DNA from: an uncultured Tateyamaria sp.
Lineage (GTDB): Bacteria; Pseudomonadota; Alphaproteobacteria; Rhodobacterales; Rhodobacteraceae
Assembly (NCBI RefSeq): GCF_947503045.1
Contig: NZ_CANNCF010000003.1
Coordinates: 310,001 to 374,000 of the forward strand
Reading direction: 5' to 3'
DNA: 64,000 nt
Shown here: positions 37,680 to 46,718 of the stretch, piece by piece
Numbering within the stretch: position 1 is the first letter of the stretch
Layout: every line of letters begins with the position of its first letter
Program-made: the position numbers and the translations under genes
Notes under the pieces: model-generated
Told to the model about the DNA's origin: nothing
The model's input: only the letters and a program-made list of their open reading frames with translations
Database searches by the model: none

Positions 37680-38975
37680 ATGACACGCCACCTTCTCACC
37701 GGCCACGTGCTGCACTTTGCGGGCAATCCGTTCACCGGGCCGTGGCAGGACGCCGTTCGCATTGCGGAAAACAGCGCCCTTCTGATCGAAAACGGTCAGA
37801 TTGCGGCCATCGGCGAGGATGCGCGCACAGCCGCCGGGCCCGAGGCGGTCCATCACGACTATGGCGGTCATCTGATCTTGCCCGGCTTTATCGACGCCCA
37901 TGCCCATTACCCGCAGACCGCGATGATCGCGAGCTGGGGCAAGCGGCTGATCGACTGGCTCAACACCTACACCTTTCCCGAAGAAATCCGCCTGAGCGAT
38001 CCGGACTACGCGACCCGGATCGCATCCCGCTATCTCGATCTGGTTCTGGATCACGGCACGACATCCGTGGCCAGCTTTTGCACCATCCACCCCCACAGCG
38101 CCGAGGCCCTGTTCGAGGCCGGGGCCGCACGCGGCATGGCCATTGTGGCGGGCAAGACCTGCATGGACCGCAACGCGCCCGATGCACTCTGCGATACCGC
38201 CCAAAGTGCGTATGACGACAGCAAGGCGCTGCTGACCCGCTGGCACGGCAAAGGCCGCGCAGTCTATGCGATCACCCCGCGCTTTTCGCCCACCTCGACA
38301 CCCGAACAGCTGCATGCACTTGGCGCGCTCTGGGCCGAACATCCCGAGGCACTGATGCAGACCCATCTGAGCGAGCAGGTGGACGAGATCGCATGGGTGC
38401 GCGACCTCTTCCCACAGGCCCGCGACTATCTCGACACTTACGAGGCGACAGGGTTGCTGGGCGCACGCGGGCTTTACGGGCATTCGATCCATCTGGAACC
38501 GCGCGAGATCGACCGTCTGCGCGAGGTGGGCGCAGGCGTCGTGCATTGCCCGACATCGAACACCTTCATCGGCTCGGGCCTGTTTGATCTGATGGGCCTG
38601 GCGCGCGCAGGTCAGGGCGTGGGTCTGGCCACGGATACCGGCGGCGGGTCATCCTTTTCCATGCTGCGCACGATGGCGGCGGCCTACGAGGTGGCGCAAC
38701 TGCGCGGAGAGGCGGTGCATGCTGCGCAATTGCTGTGGCTGGCCACCGCCGGGTCGGCGGCAGTTCTACATCGCGGGAACGAGATCGGCAGCCTTGCTCC
38801 CGGAATGGCTGCCGATATCTGCGTGCTTGATCTGGCCTCGACCCCGGCCATCGCCCAACGCGCTGCCGAGGCAGAGGATATCTGGGAGGCTGTCTTTCCC
38901 ACCATCATGATGGGCGATGATCGCGCGGTCTCTGCCACCTGGGTCAACGGCTTGCCCCTGCGCGGCGGAAACTGA
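37680..38975 (+). CDS. guaD: Guanine deaminase
   Basis: 431 residues from ATG 37680. PGFIDAHAHYPQTAMIASWG has the metal HxH and the guanine-deaminase-specific PQTxxxxSxG context; QTHLSEQVDEIAWV, GHSIHLEPREIDRL and ATDTGGGSSFSML supply the remaining ligands and the FSML hallmark. It converts guanine to xanthine. The 8-oxoguanine deaminase gene converges on it. Confidence 0.95.
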   Translation: MTRHLLTGHVLHFAGNPFTGPWQDAVRIAENSALLIENGQIAAIGEDARTAAGPEAVHHDYGGHLILPGFIDAHAHYPQTAMIASWGKRLIDWLNTYTFPEEIRLSDPDYATRIASRYLDLVLDHGTTSVASFCTIHPHSAEALFEAGAARGMAIVAGKTCMDRNAPDALCDTAQSAYDDSKALLTRWHGKGRAVYAITPRFSPTSTPEQLHALGALWAEHPEALMQTHLSEQVDEIAWVRDLFPQARDYLDTYEATGLLGARGLYGHSIHLEPREIDRLREVGAGVVHCPTSNTFIGSGLFDLMGLARAGQGVGLATDTGGGSSFSMLRTMAAAYEVAQLRGEAVHAAQLLWLATAGSAAVLHRGNEIGSLAPGMAADICVLDLASTPAIAQRAAEAEDIWEAVFPTIMMGDDRAVSATWVNGLPLRGGN

Positions 38976-39016
38976 GACTGTTTCCGACCCGATTCCCGAG
39001 TTTCAAAAAATACTCC

Positions 39017-39436
39017 CTAGCAGGGTGCGGCCAACACCATCACCCAGCGGTTCCCTTTTGCCCGCGCCACACCAACCGCGCGCGCCTTGCGGTGCAGGAT
39101 GTTCTTGCGATGCCCGCGCGAGCCCATCCATGACGCCATCACGTCGGACAAGTTCCGTTGTCCGGCGGCAATGTTTTCCGCCCCGAAACAGAACGCATAG
39201 CCTGCGCGGCGCAGCCGGTCGCCAATGTCAGAGCCGTCCGAGCCAGTGTGGCTGAAAAACCCGCGCGCGGCCATGTCCTGCCCGTGCGCGCGCGCCGCCG
39301 CCTCAAGGCGCGTGTCATAGACAAGCGCCGCCCGTCCCTGGCTTGCCCGTTCGGCATTGACCGCTGCCAGAATGGCGGGGTCCGCCTGCACAGCGGCAGC
39401 CATCAAAACCCATGCAAAAATCAGATATCGCATCAT
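39017..39436 (-). CDS. CAP/SCP-domain exported protein
   Basis: 139 residues from ATG 39436 (ATGA overlap with the deaminase stop). A signal peptide (RYLIFAWVLMAAAVQA) precedes a CAP domain: AILAAVNAERASQGRAAL, RAHGQDMAARGFFSHTGSDG and GAENIAAGQRNLSDVMASWMGSRGHRKNIL in pieces match the H, E, and HRxNIL positions. The call is firm; the role of bacterial CAP proteins is mostly unknown. Confidence 0.88.
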   Translation of the reverse strand: MMRYLIFAWVLMAAAVQADPAILAAVNAERASQGRAALVYDTRLEAAARAHGQDMAARGFFSHTGSDGSDIGDRLRRAGYAFCFGAENIAAGQRNLSDVMASWMGSRGHRKNILHRKARAVGVARAKGNRWVMVLAAPC

Positions 39437-40773
39437 GCCTCCTCGCTCAGGTGCCGCGCTAACGTGTTCTGCCGCGCCACCGCCTTGCCAAGATCGAAGG
39501 TCACCATATGCCCGTCCCGCACGATCTGTCGCCCTTCGACAAACAGATCGCGCACCGTCGTCGGCCCCGCCAGCAGCAAGGCCGCCGGGTCCCAACTGCC
39601 CGCCGAGGCCACGCCGGAGACATCCCAGATCGCGATGTCACCGCGTGCGCCGACGTCAATGCGCCCGCAATCCGGGCGACCCAGCACGTCCGCCCCGCCG
39701 CGCGTTGCGATCTCGAGTGCCTCCATCGGCGACATCGCGTCCGCCCCGCGCATCACCCGCTGCAAGAGCATCGCCTGACGCGCCTCCGCCACCAGATTGC
39801 CCGCATCATTGCTGGCCGAACCATCAACCCCCAGACCCACCGGCACGCCCGCATCACGCATCGCGCGCACCGGGGCGATGCCCGAGCCAAGGCGGCAATT
39901 CGAACAGGGGCAATGCGCCACGCCCGTGCGGGTCTGGGCAAAGAGATCAATCTCCGACACATCCAGCTTGACGCAATGGGCGTGCCACACATCCGGACCG
40001 ACCCAGCCGAGATCTTGGGCATATTGCCCGGGCCGGCAGCCGAAACTGGACAGGGAATAGGCGATATCTTCTTCGTTTTCGGCCAGATGGGTGTGCATCA
40101 TCACACCCTTGTCGCGCGCCAACAGGGCCGCCTCGCGCATCAGATCGCGGCTGACAGAAAAGGGCGAACAGGGCGCCACGCCCACCCGGCACATCGACCC
40201 CGGCGCGGGGTCGTGAAAGGCGTCGATCACGCGCAGGGAATCCTCAAGGATCGCCCCCTCCCCTTCAACCAGCGCGTCCGGCGGCAGACCACCGTCGCTC
40301 ACCCCGATGCTCATCGCGCCGCGTGTGGGATGAAAGCGCAAACCAACCTCGCGTGCTGCATCGATCGTGTCATCAAGCCGCGCGCCGTTTGGAAACAGAT
40401 AAAGATGGTCGGAACTGAGCGTGCAGCCCGACAGCGCCAGTTCCGCCAGCCCCACCTGCGCCGAGACAAACATATGTTCAGGCCCAAACCGGGCCCAGAT
40501 CGGATAAAGTGTGGTCAGCCAGCCAAACAGCAGCGCGTCCTGCGCGGCGGGCACCGCGCGGGTCAGCGTCTGATAGAGGTGGTGATGGGTGTTCACGAGC
40601 CCCGGCGTGACGACGCATCCCGTGGCGTTGACCGTTTCACCAAGCGTCGACAGCCCAGTGCCCACGGACACAATGGCCCCGTCGCGGATCAGGATATCGG
40701 CCCCGTTCAAAACCCGGCGCGCATCATCCATCGTGACGAGGTGGTCTGCGCCCCGGATCAGAACTTCGCTCAT
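39433..40773 (-). CDS. 8-oxoguanine deaminase-like amidohydrolase
   Basis: 446 residues from ATG 40773. VTPGLVNTHHHLYQTLTRA is the hallmark of the 8-oxoguanine deaminase/TrzN-like group, followed by MHTHLAENEEDI (metal His and catalytic Glu) and GLGVDGSASNDAGNL (metal Asp). It would turn 8-oxoguanine into urate, disposing of oxidised purine. Its start overlaps the phosphatase stop (ATGA). Adjacency to guaD supports a purine role. Confidence 0.88.
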   Translation of the reverse strand: MSEVLIRGADHLVTMDDARRVLNGADILIRDGAIVSVGTGLSTLGETVNATGCVVTPGLVNTHHHLYQTLTRAVPAAQDALLFGWLTTLYPIWARFGPEHMFVSAQVGLAELALSGCTLSSDHLYLFPNGARLDDTIDAAREVGLRFHPTRGAMSIGVSDGGLPPDALVEGEGAILEDSLRVIDAFHDPAPGSMCRVGVAPCSPFSVSRDLMREAALLARDKGVMMHTHLAENEEDIAYSLSSFGCRPGQYAQDLGWVGPDVWHAHCVKLDVSEIDLFAQTRTGVAHCPCSNCRLGSGIAPVRAMRDAGVPVGLGVDGSASNDAGNLVAEARQAMLLQRVMRGADAMSPMEALEIATRGGADVLGRPDCGRIDVGARGDIAIWDVSGVASAGSWDPAALLLAGPTTVRDLFVEGRQIVRDGHMVTFDLGKAVARQNTLARHLSEEA

Positions 40774-41564
40774 CTGGCCGCCTGCAAAATGTCGAGGGCG
40801 GCGCGGTGGATTTCGGGATTGGCCGCTGCGAGGGCGCGTCCGCCTGCATGGGCCGGGCCACCTTCCCAATTGGTGACAACGCCCCCTGCGGCCTCGATCA
40901 GCGCGATGGGGGCCTGAATGTCGTAGGCATTGAGCCCCGCCTCGATCACCAGATCGGCCTGCCCCGCGGCGACCAGCGCATAGGCGTAGCAATCCATGCC
41001 GTAGCGGACCAGTTGTACCTGGCGCGCCACAGCCTCGAACCCGGCGCGGTCGGCGGGTGTGCCCACTTCCGGAAAGGTGGTGAACAGGGTCGCCTCAGAC
41101 AGATCACGGGGCGGGCGTGTGGTGATGGGACCACGCCCGTGCGGTCCAATCAATTCGGCGCGGCCTGCCGCACCAATGAACCGCTCCCCGATATAGGGCT
41201 GGTCGATCAGGCCAAGGATTGGGCCGCTTTCAGGGCCAACGGCGATCAGCACACCCCAGGTGGGCGTCCCGGAAACAAAGCCGCGGGTGCCGTCGATCGG
41301 GTCAAGCACCCAGGTCAGGCCCGAGGTGCCGGGCGTGTCGCCGAACTCTTCACCCAGGACCGCGTCATCCGGACGTCGCTGTGCCAACACAGCGCGCATC
41401 GCCTCTTCGGCGGCGCGGTCAGCAGCGGTGACGGGGTCATAGCCCCCCGCCAGCTTGTTGTCGGTCTGAAGATCGGTTGCGCGGAAATAGGGCAGGATCG
41501 CTGCACGGGCCGCATCGGCCAGCGCATGTGCCACCTCTGTCAGATCATGAAGGTCGTAAGCCAT
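40770..41564 (-). CDS. Inositol monophosphatase-family phosphatase (HisN-like)
   Basis: 264 residues. Metal motifs are all present: DPVTAADRAAEEAM, LGEEFGD, WVLDPIDGTRGFVSG and YDIQAPIALIEAAGG. The DPIDGTRGF form is typical of histidinol-phosphate phosphatase HisN and related enzymes rather than SuhB (DPLDGTxNF). Coupled to the downstream deaminase, so another phosphorylated substrate is possible. Confidence 0.85.
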   Translation of the reverse strand: MAYDLHDLTEVAHALADAARAAILPYFRATDLQTDNKLAGGYDPVTAADRAAEEAMRAVLAQRRPDDAVLGEEFGDTPGTSGLTWVLDPIDGTRGFVSGTPTWGVLIAVGPESGPILGLIDQPYIGERFIGAAGRAELIGPHGRGPITTRPPRDLSEATLFTTFPEVGTPADRAGFEAVARQVQLVRYGMDCYAYALVAAGQADLVIEAGLNAYDIQAPIALIEAAGGVVTNWEGGPAHAGGRALAAANPEIHRAALDILQAAR

Positions 41565-41632
41565 GACCTTCGGGTGCCAGACAGACCGCCCGGACGCAAG
41601 GCCCAGATGGGCCGAAGGCCATGCAATTGGGG

Positions 41633-42007
41633 TCAGGCGACGTCGCTGAGGACCCGTGCCAGTTCAAACAGGCGGCGACGCTGGTTTTCCGGGATTGCGT
41701 AGTAGGTGCGCACAAGGTCCATCGCTTCCTTGTCGCTCAGCATGTCGGGTGCGGCATCGGCCTGCCCGGCAGCGGGATGACCGTTTTCATCCTTGATGCC
41801 TTCGAAAAAGAAGGCGACCGGCACGCCCATCGCTTCGCCGATATCCCAGAGGCGGGAGGCGCTGACGCGGTTGGAGCCGGTTTCATACTTCTGAATTTGC
41901 TGGAACTTGATGCCCACCAGATCCGCCAGCGTTTGCTGGGTCATGCCGATCAGCCAGCGTCTTTGGCGAATACGCTTGCCGACATGGACGTCCACGCTGT
42001 GTGCCAT
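41633..42007 (-). CDS. XRE-family transcriptional regulator
   Basis: 124 residues from ATG 42007 behind GGTGGAA. HTH: IGMTQQTLADLVGIKFQQIQ then KYETGSNRVSASRLW, the form seen in small alphaproteobacterial SinR-like regulators (PraR/PhrR group). The C-terminus LSDKEAMDLVRTYYAIPENQ with RRRLFELARVLSD is the usual dimer helix of that group. Targets unknown. Confidence 0.88.
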   Translation of the reverse strand: MAHSVDVHVGKRIRQRRWLIGMTQQTLADLVGIKFQQIQKYETGSNRVSASRLWDIGEAMGVPVAFFFEGIKDENGHPAAGQADAAPDMLSDKEAMDLVRTYYAIPENQRRRLFELARVLSDVA

Positions 42008-42040
42008 TCGAAGTTCCACCCTGCTTTTTTCTATTTTCAT

Positions 42041-42453
42041 GCTGCTCTAGTCACAGCGGCCGCTTCCCCGAAGATGCAATATCGTGCAGAAGCTTTCAGG
42101 TTGTGTAAGACAGTACCCCGCACGCATTTATAATTCAACGCTTTCCACCCGTCATGCGCGCATTACCCAGCGGGAGGGAGTGTTAACGGTCGTTAACCTT
42201 TTGGGATATGTTGTTAACGTTTTCAGCAAGTTGCCGCCACATCGGGATTCTGGCGTCGCTGTGATCACATGTTTGTGCGGGCGCTATCAATGCCTTAGGT
42301 TGCGCTTTGCTGCACACAACCCAAAGGCGAACGCGCGGCGGTTTGCGGTTAAGTGCTCCACCATTGATACCCACGCCGCGATGCAGCGGCAGACGGGCGA
42401 AATACCGCTCATAGAAGCGTTAATACGCCGCACATTCATGCGAATCACCTGCC
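42041..42453. other. 413-base gap with repeated GTTAAC words
   Basis: No gene is convincing here. GTTAAC occurs at 42182-42187, 42192-42197 and 42213-42218; the first two form a palindrome with a four-base centre. A plus-strand frame from 42084 runs into lysR antisense and looks random. The left part must hold the XRE gene promoter. The pattern resembles CtrA-type TTAA pairs but with a spacing of six rather than seven. Confidence 0.45.
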
Positions 42454-43338
42454 TCAGACATTTGAGACGCTGCGCAAGTGCACAGCTTCGGGTGCCTTGA
42501 AGGCGCGGCGCAGCATCGACACCAGGGCTTCCTGCACCTCTCCGCCGCCACGTGACGCACCATATAGATTGATCCGATGGGCGGGCAGATTGGGCAGCGC
42601 GCCGCCATGATCAATCCGGTCCAGATGCGGCGGCTCGGTGCCCTCGATCATCGTATGTACCGCCAGATCGGCGCTGACCGTGGCCTCGATTGTGCGGTCG
42701 CTTTCGGTCTCGACCACGACGTCCCAGGGGATACCGGCCTCGTCCAGATGCTCAACGACACGCGGGCGGAAGGTACATTGCCGCCCAAAGGCCAGCTTGA
42801 GCGGGCGCTGCCGCCACGCCGACCCGCTCGGGGCGCCAACCCAGCACAAGGGCCGCACGGCCAGCTCTTCTCCGCCTGAGTCCAGCCCGGTTTCGGTCGT
42901 CAGGATGATGTCGAACGCCCCTTTGGCGAATTCGGACTTGAGGCGCAGCGTGAACGAACTGTCCAGCTGCACCTTGACCCGTGGAAAGGCTGCGTGGAAC
43001 TGTTTTAGAACCTGCGGGATCGCCGGATAGACGATGTCATGGGGCACGCCCAGCCTGATCTCGCCCTCATAGGCCTGATCGGTCAGGCGCGTGATCACCT
43101 CGTCATTCAGCGCCACCATGCGGCGGGCATAGACCAGCAACTGCTCGCCCGAGGCCGTCAGCGCGATGGTACGTCCGGAGCGGTCAAACAGCGCAAGGCC
43201 CAGCAATTCCTCAAGGCGTTTGAGCTGCATCGATACGGCAGACTGCGTCAAATGCAGGAACCCTGCCGCCCGCGTGACCCCGCCGCTTTCCGCGACCGCC
43301 ACGAAAGAGCGCAATGTGGTGACGTCCAGATTTCTCAT
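42454..43338 (-). CDS. LysR-family transcriptional regulator
   Basis: 294 residues from ATG 43338. The HTH is TLRSFVAVAESGGVTRAAGF followed by HLTQSAVSMQLKRLEELLG. The effector domain follows from about residue 90. It diverges from the DUF1127 gene with 124 bases between starts, so it may regulate that gene, itself, or both. No inducer can be inferred. Confidence 0.92.
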   Translation of the reverse strand: MRNLDVTTLRSFVAVAESGGVTRAAGFLHLTQSAVSMQLKRLEELLGLALFDRSGRTIALTASGEQLLVYARRMVALNDEVITRLTDQAYEGEIRLGVPHDIVYPAIPQVLKQFHAAFPRVKVQLDSSFTLRLKSEFAKGAFDIILTTETGLDSGGEELAVRPLCWVGAPSGSAWRQRPLKLAFGRQCTFRPRVVEHLDEAGIPWDVVVETESDRTIEATVSADLAVHTMIEGTEPPHLDRIDHGGALPNLPAHRINLYGASRGGGEVQEALVSMLRRAFKAPEAVHLRSVSNV

Positions 43339-43462
43339 ATCAGCATCTTTGATGTATCCGCTCACAAACATTCGTTTTCAATATGTGCCACAGTCCGCCA
43401 TATACATCAACAGAATTGATACAAACCCGACCAACCATCATCTTTACCAAGGAGAAACCAAA

Positions 43463-43681
43463 ATGGCACTGACAGATTTTTCCACCCGGCACGCCCGCAT
43501 CGACGCCCGCTCTGCCGCTCCACGTTTTTCCCTACTGACCATGCTGTCGGTCTGGCGGTCGCGTCGCGCCCTGGCGCAACTGGACAGCCGCGCGCTGGAT
43601 GACATCGGGATCAGCGCCAAACGCGCCCAGACCGAAGCCAGCAAACCCATTTGGGACGTGCCTGCAACATGGCGAAAATGA
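43463..43681 (+). CDS. DUF1127 small protein
   Basis: 72 residues from ATG 43463 behind AAGGAGAAACC. The core SRRALAQLDSRALDDIGIS is the DUF1127 signature (arginine-rich amphipathic helix, LxxLDxxxLxDIGL). In other alphaproteobacteria such proteins act in RNA turnover and phosphate or carbon control; that role is not shown here. It is divergent from lysR. Confidence 0.88.
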   Translation: MALTDFSTRHARIDARSAAPRFSLLTMLSVWRSRRALAQLDSRALDDIGISAKRAQTEASKPIWDVPATWRK

Positions 43682-43775
43682 TACACAAACAGGCAGGCTG
43701 CGGCAGATTGACCCGATTTATGACAAAAACAGTCGGAATGTCGCCGCCTGCCCCGCTTTTCCCGTCGAAAAAGCC

Positions 43776-43804
43776 TTGAAACACTACGCCAACACCCCGA
43801 TATT
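43776..43804 (+). promoter_or_regulatory. Promoter of the BI-1 family gene
   Basis: TTGAAA at 43776-43781, 17 bases, GATATT at 43799-43804. A GC hairpin (CCGGTGC/GCGCCGG) lies in the leader before the AGGT-type ribosome binding site of ATG 43876. Confidence 0.55.
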
Positions 43805-43875
43805 TGAGCCAATGCGGGCGGAAATCCGCGCTCCGGTGCAAATGCGCCGGCAACTGGTATCAATTGGAGGTCACT

Positions 43876-44655
43876 ATGGCTGAGTTGAATACGATCCGGT
43901 CCGCGGCCGGCACACAGGCCGCCCAGATCGACGCAGGGCTTCGCGCCCACATGAACAAAGTCTACGGCACAATGTCCGTAGGCATGCTGATCACGGCTGC
44001 GGCGGCGTGGGCCATCGCAGGTCTCGCGGTCACATCCGATCCGACAAATGCAACCGTCGCGCTGCGCGAAGGGCAATACCTGACCGGTCTGGGTGAGGTG
44101 CTTTACACCACGCCGCTGCGCTGGGTTGTGATGTTCGCCCCGCTTGCCTTCATCCTGTTTGGCTGGGGATCGCTGATGCGCCGTGGCTCGGCTGCGGCTG
44201 TGCAACTGGGTTTCTTCATCTTCGCCGCCGTCATGGGCGTTTCGATGAGCTCTATCTTTTTGGTGTTCACCGCCTTCTCGATCACGCAGACCTTCCTGGT
44301 CACCGCGATCGCCTTCGCGGGCCTCAGCCTTTGGGGCTACACCACCAAGAAGAACCTGAGCGGCATGGGCACGTTCCTGATGATGGGTGTGATCGGCCTG
44401 ATCGTTGCCATGGTCATCAACCTGTTCCTGCAGTCCCCTGCTATGATGTATGCGATTTCGATGATCGGCATCCTGATCTTTGCCGGCCTCACCGCCTATT
44501 ACACGCAGGACATCAAGAACACCTATGTGGCGCACGCCGCACACGGTGATCAGGAATGGCTGGATAAGGCCGCCTCTGACGGCGCGCTGAGCCTCTACAT
44601 TTCGTTCCTGAACATGTTCCAGTTCCTGCTGATGTTCATGGGCCAACAGGAATAA
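43876..44655 (+). CDS. Bax inhibitor-1/YccA family membrane protein
   Basis: 259 residues from ATG 43876 behind GGAGGTC. Seven helices; VYGTMSVGMLITAAAAWAI is the start of the BI-1 fold and GLTAYYTQDIKNTY the conserved sixth-helix region with the di-aspartyl-type site. SLYISFLNMFQFLLMFMG closes it. Family members are pH-sensitive Ca2+ leak proteins or interact with FtsH. It has its own promoter and terminator. Confidence 0.93.
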   Translation: MAELNTIRSAAGTQAAQIDAGLRAHMNKVYGTMSVGMLITAAAAWAIAGLAVTSDPTNATVALREGQYLTGLGEVLYTTPLRWVVMFAPLAFILFGWGSLMRRGSAAAVQLGFFIFAAVMGVSMSSIFLVFTAFSITQTFLVTAIAFAGLSLWGYTTKKNLSGMGTFLMMGVIGLIVAMVINLFLQSPAMMYAISMIGILIFAGLTAYYTQDIKNTYVAHAAHGDQEWLDKAASDGALSLYISFLNMFQFLLMFMGQQE

Positions 44656-44681
44656 CGCATCACCTGATGTGCAATTATCCG

Positions 44682-44709
44682 GGGCCGGTCATCGCGACCG
44701 GCCCTTTTT
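44682..44709 (+). terminator. Intrinsic terminator after the BI-1 gene
   Basis: GGGCCGGTC pairs with GACCGGCCC around a five-base loop and is followed by TTTTT, 27 bases after the stop. Confidence 0.88.
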
Positions 44710-44726
44710 CGTGACAGGAGGTCCCC

Positions 44727-45188
44727 ATGACCGTGATCAAAGCCGGAACTGCGCGTATCGAGGCTGCCGGTGAGGGCGACAGTCTTGGCCCCTACCGCGC
44801 CGAGTTGATCAGCGACAGCGCGGGGCTCAGCCAGTTTGGCGCCTTTGTCGAGGAATTGCCCCCCGGTTCGCGCAGCTCGCACACCCATTGGCATGAGACC
44901 GAAGATGAAATGGTGCTGATCCTGTCCGGCAGCATCACCCTAATCGAAGGTGACGTCGAAACCGAGCTGCATCCCGGCGACGCCGCCTGCTGGCGCGCGG
45001 GCGACCCGGTGGGCCACAGCATGCACAACCGCAGCAACGCACCAGCGCGCTACATGGTGATCGGCACCCGCGCCCCTGCGGATCGGGTGACCTACCCCAA
45101 GCTCCACCGCGTGCTGATCTATGATCGCACCACGGACACACGGATCTATGAAACGCTCGACGGACAACCGGCGACAAAGCCGGAATAG
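44727..45188 (+). CDS. Cupin-domain protein
   Basis: 153 residues from ATG 44727 behind AGGAGG. Motif 1 is GSRSSHTHWHETEDEMVLIL (HxH, E) and motif 2 GDAACWRAGDPVGHSMHN (H). The C-terminal extension HRVLIYDRTTDTRIYE is common in transcription-independent small cupins of proteobacteria. Metal-binding beta-barrel; reaction unknown. Confidence 0.82.
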   Translation: MTVIKAGTARIEAAGEGDSLGPYRAELISDSAGLSQFGAFVEELPPGSRSSHTHWHETEDEMVLILSGSITLIEGDVETELHPGDAACWRAGDPVGHSMHNRSNAPARYMVIGTRAPADRVTYPKLHRVLIYDRTTDTRIYETLDGQPATKPE

Positions 45189-45289
45189 GCGCATTCGAAG
45201 ACCGTGATCCTGCGTGCTGCGCGTGCCGCTGTCCCAAATCAAAAATGTCGTGCGCGCGGATGCGCGCGCCTTTGGATCAGACCAGCCGA

Positions 45290-45766
45290 TCACAATTCGC
45301 GCATCATCCGAACCGAGGGAAACACGATCCCTTCCGCGAGCGGCACATCGATCAACCCGACCTGAACAAATCCGACCGCCTTGTAAAACGGCACCGCCGT
45401 GCGCGTGGCCCAGCACTCCATCTCGACCACCCCGGCACTGCGAGCCTCGTCAAAGCAGCGCTGCATCAACGAACGCCCCACCCCGCGCCGCAGGGCGCGG
45501 TTATCCGTCACCACATGGCGGATGTGACCCAGATCAGCGCGTTTGCGATCCCGCGTCCAACCGCCCGCACCAAGGATGCGACCCTCTTGCTCGGCCACGT
45601 AATAGGTCCCGCACACCAACAACTCGGGGCGCGCCCGCGAAATGATCGGCAAGGCCGTGATCAGCACCGATGGCGGGTAATCCGCCTTGAGCAGCTTGGG
45701 ATAGGTGCGCGCCAGCAACGCGTCCACGGCCGCCAAATCAGCCTTGGTCGTCGGGCGGATCAGCAT
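45290..45766 (-). CDS. GNAT family N-acetyltransferase
   Basis: 158 residues from ATG 45766. IRHVVTDNRALRRGVGRSLM is acetyl-CoA motif A (R-x-x-G-x-G) and VPFYKAVGFVQVG motif B. It begins MLIRPTTKADLAAVDALLA. It overlaps the upstream P-loop gene by seven bases. Substrate unknown. Confidence 0.85.
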   Translation of the reverse strand: MLIRPTTKADLAAVDALLARTYPKLLKADYPPSVLITALPIISRARPELLVCGTYYVAEQEGRILGAGGWTRDRKRADLGHIRHVVTDNRALRRGVGRSLMQRCFDEARSAGVVEMECWATRTAVPFYKAVGFVQVGLIDVPLAEGIVFPSVRMMREL

Positions 45767-46278
45767 GGGCTTGCCTCCAGAAAACGGCGCACGGCGGACG
45801 TGGATGTCAAATGATGCACGCGCAGCTCGGGCGGGGCCGTGTCCAGCAGCTCGACAATCCGCGCGCGCCCGCTGTGTCGTGTATCCCAGATCCAGCGGTA
45901 AAAGGCCCAGGTTTCGCCGTGGATGCCTTCGACGCAGCCGGGTGCCATGTCGGGCCGGTTTTGTCCCCAATGGCGCAGCAACCGCTTGGTGACCCGCCAC
46001 AGGCGCAAGCTCACGGGCAGGTCCAGCCAGATCAGTGTGTCCGCGCGCGACAGCCGGTGAGCATAGGTGGTCGAAAACCCGCCCTCAAAGACCCAGGCCG
46101 CGCCGTTCTCGACCTCCAGCGCCATGTCGCGGCGCAAATCGCGCGGGCGGGCCTGCCAGCCGGGCTGCCAGTGGATGTGGTCCATGTGATGCACAGGCAG
46201 GCCGGTGCGCGCGCCAAGGGCGCGGGCCAGCGTGCTTTTGCCCGATCCGGATCCGCCGACGATCATCACCCGTTGCAT
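45760..46278 (-). CDS. P-loop kinase-like protein (FlaR/adenylate-kinase-like)
   Basis: 172 residues. Walker A is MIVGGSGSGKSTLARALGA; HMDHIHWQPGW and WVFEGGFSTTYAHRLSRADT follow the pattern of DNA topology modulation protein FlaR and similar nucleotide-kinase-like ATPases. DTLIWLDLPVSLRLWRV holds the Walker-B-like strand. Actual substrate unknown. Confidence 0.83.
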   Translation of the reverse strand: MQRVMIVGGSGSGKSTLARALGARTGLPVHHMDHIHWQPGWQARPRDLRRDMALEVENGAAWVFEGGFSTTYAHRLSRADTLIWLDLPVSLRLWRVTKRLLRHWGQNRPDMAPGCVEGIHGETWAFYRWIWDTRHSGRARIVELLDTAPPELRVHHLTSTSAVRRFLEASPC

Positions 46279-46298
46279 GCGTCTGTTCCTTCAAAACG

Positions 46299-46326
46299 AA
46301 AAAGGCCGCGTCCTTGCGGCGCGGCC
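46299..46326 (-). terminator. Intrinsic terminator after rpmG
   Basis: On the minus strand GGCCGCG pairs with CGCGGCC around a nine-base loop, followed by TTTTT; 26 bases after the rpmG stop and just before the P-loop gene start. Confidence 0.82.
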
Positions 46327-46351
46327 CTTTGAAACAAATAGAGAGGCGATC

Positions 46352-46519
46352 TTACTTGATCTTGCCTTCCTTGTATTCCACGTGTTTGCGCACCACGGGG
46401 TCATATTTCTTGACGACCATCTTTTCGGTCATGGTGCGCGCGTTCTTTTTGGTCACATAGAAGTGGCCCGTGCCTGCGGTCGAGTTCAGGCGGATCTTGA
46501 TCGTGGTTGGCTTGGCCAT
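46352..46519 (-). CDS. rpmG: 50S ribosomal protein L33
   Basis: 55 residues from ATG 46519. [20 protein letters not shown] then [10 protein letters not shown] and [18 protein letters not shown] are the canonical L33 sequence. The zinc-binding cysteine pairs are absent, so this is the C-minus form typical of Gram-negative bacteria. Monocistronic with its own terminator. Confidence 0.97.
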   Translation of the reverse strand: MAKPTTIKIRLNSTAGTGHFYVTKKNARTMTEKMVVKKYDPVVRKHVEYKEGKIK

Positions 46520-46718
46520 GTGATATCTCCTCGGGGCACGCGCTTGGTCGGCGTACAAAACTGTCAGACCCGGCTTCTATCCGCTCTGCTTTCGGAGTCA
46601 ACGCGCTTTTTGCAGATTGGGAGCGGCAGGTGGCGAAAATTGCCACAAATCTCTTGAGTTTGAACGCCCGAACAGGATTCACTGATGGCCGAAGGTATTG
46701 TTCAGCGAGATTTCATAG

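Noticed and set aside
39508-40917. 469-codon plus-strand open frame
   Set aside because: Antisense to the 8-oxoguanine deaminase gene; no recognisable motif.
42084-42500. 138-codon plus-strand ORF in the XRE-lysR gap
   Set aside because: Its end is antisense to lysR, there is no ribosome binding site and the composition looks random (many Arg, Cys, His).
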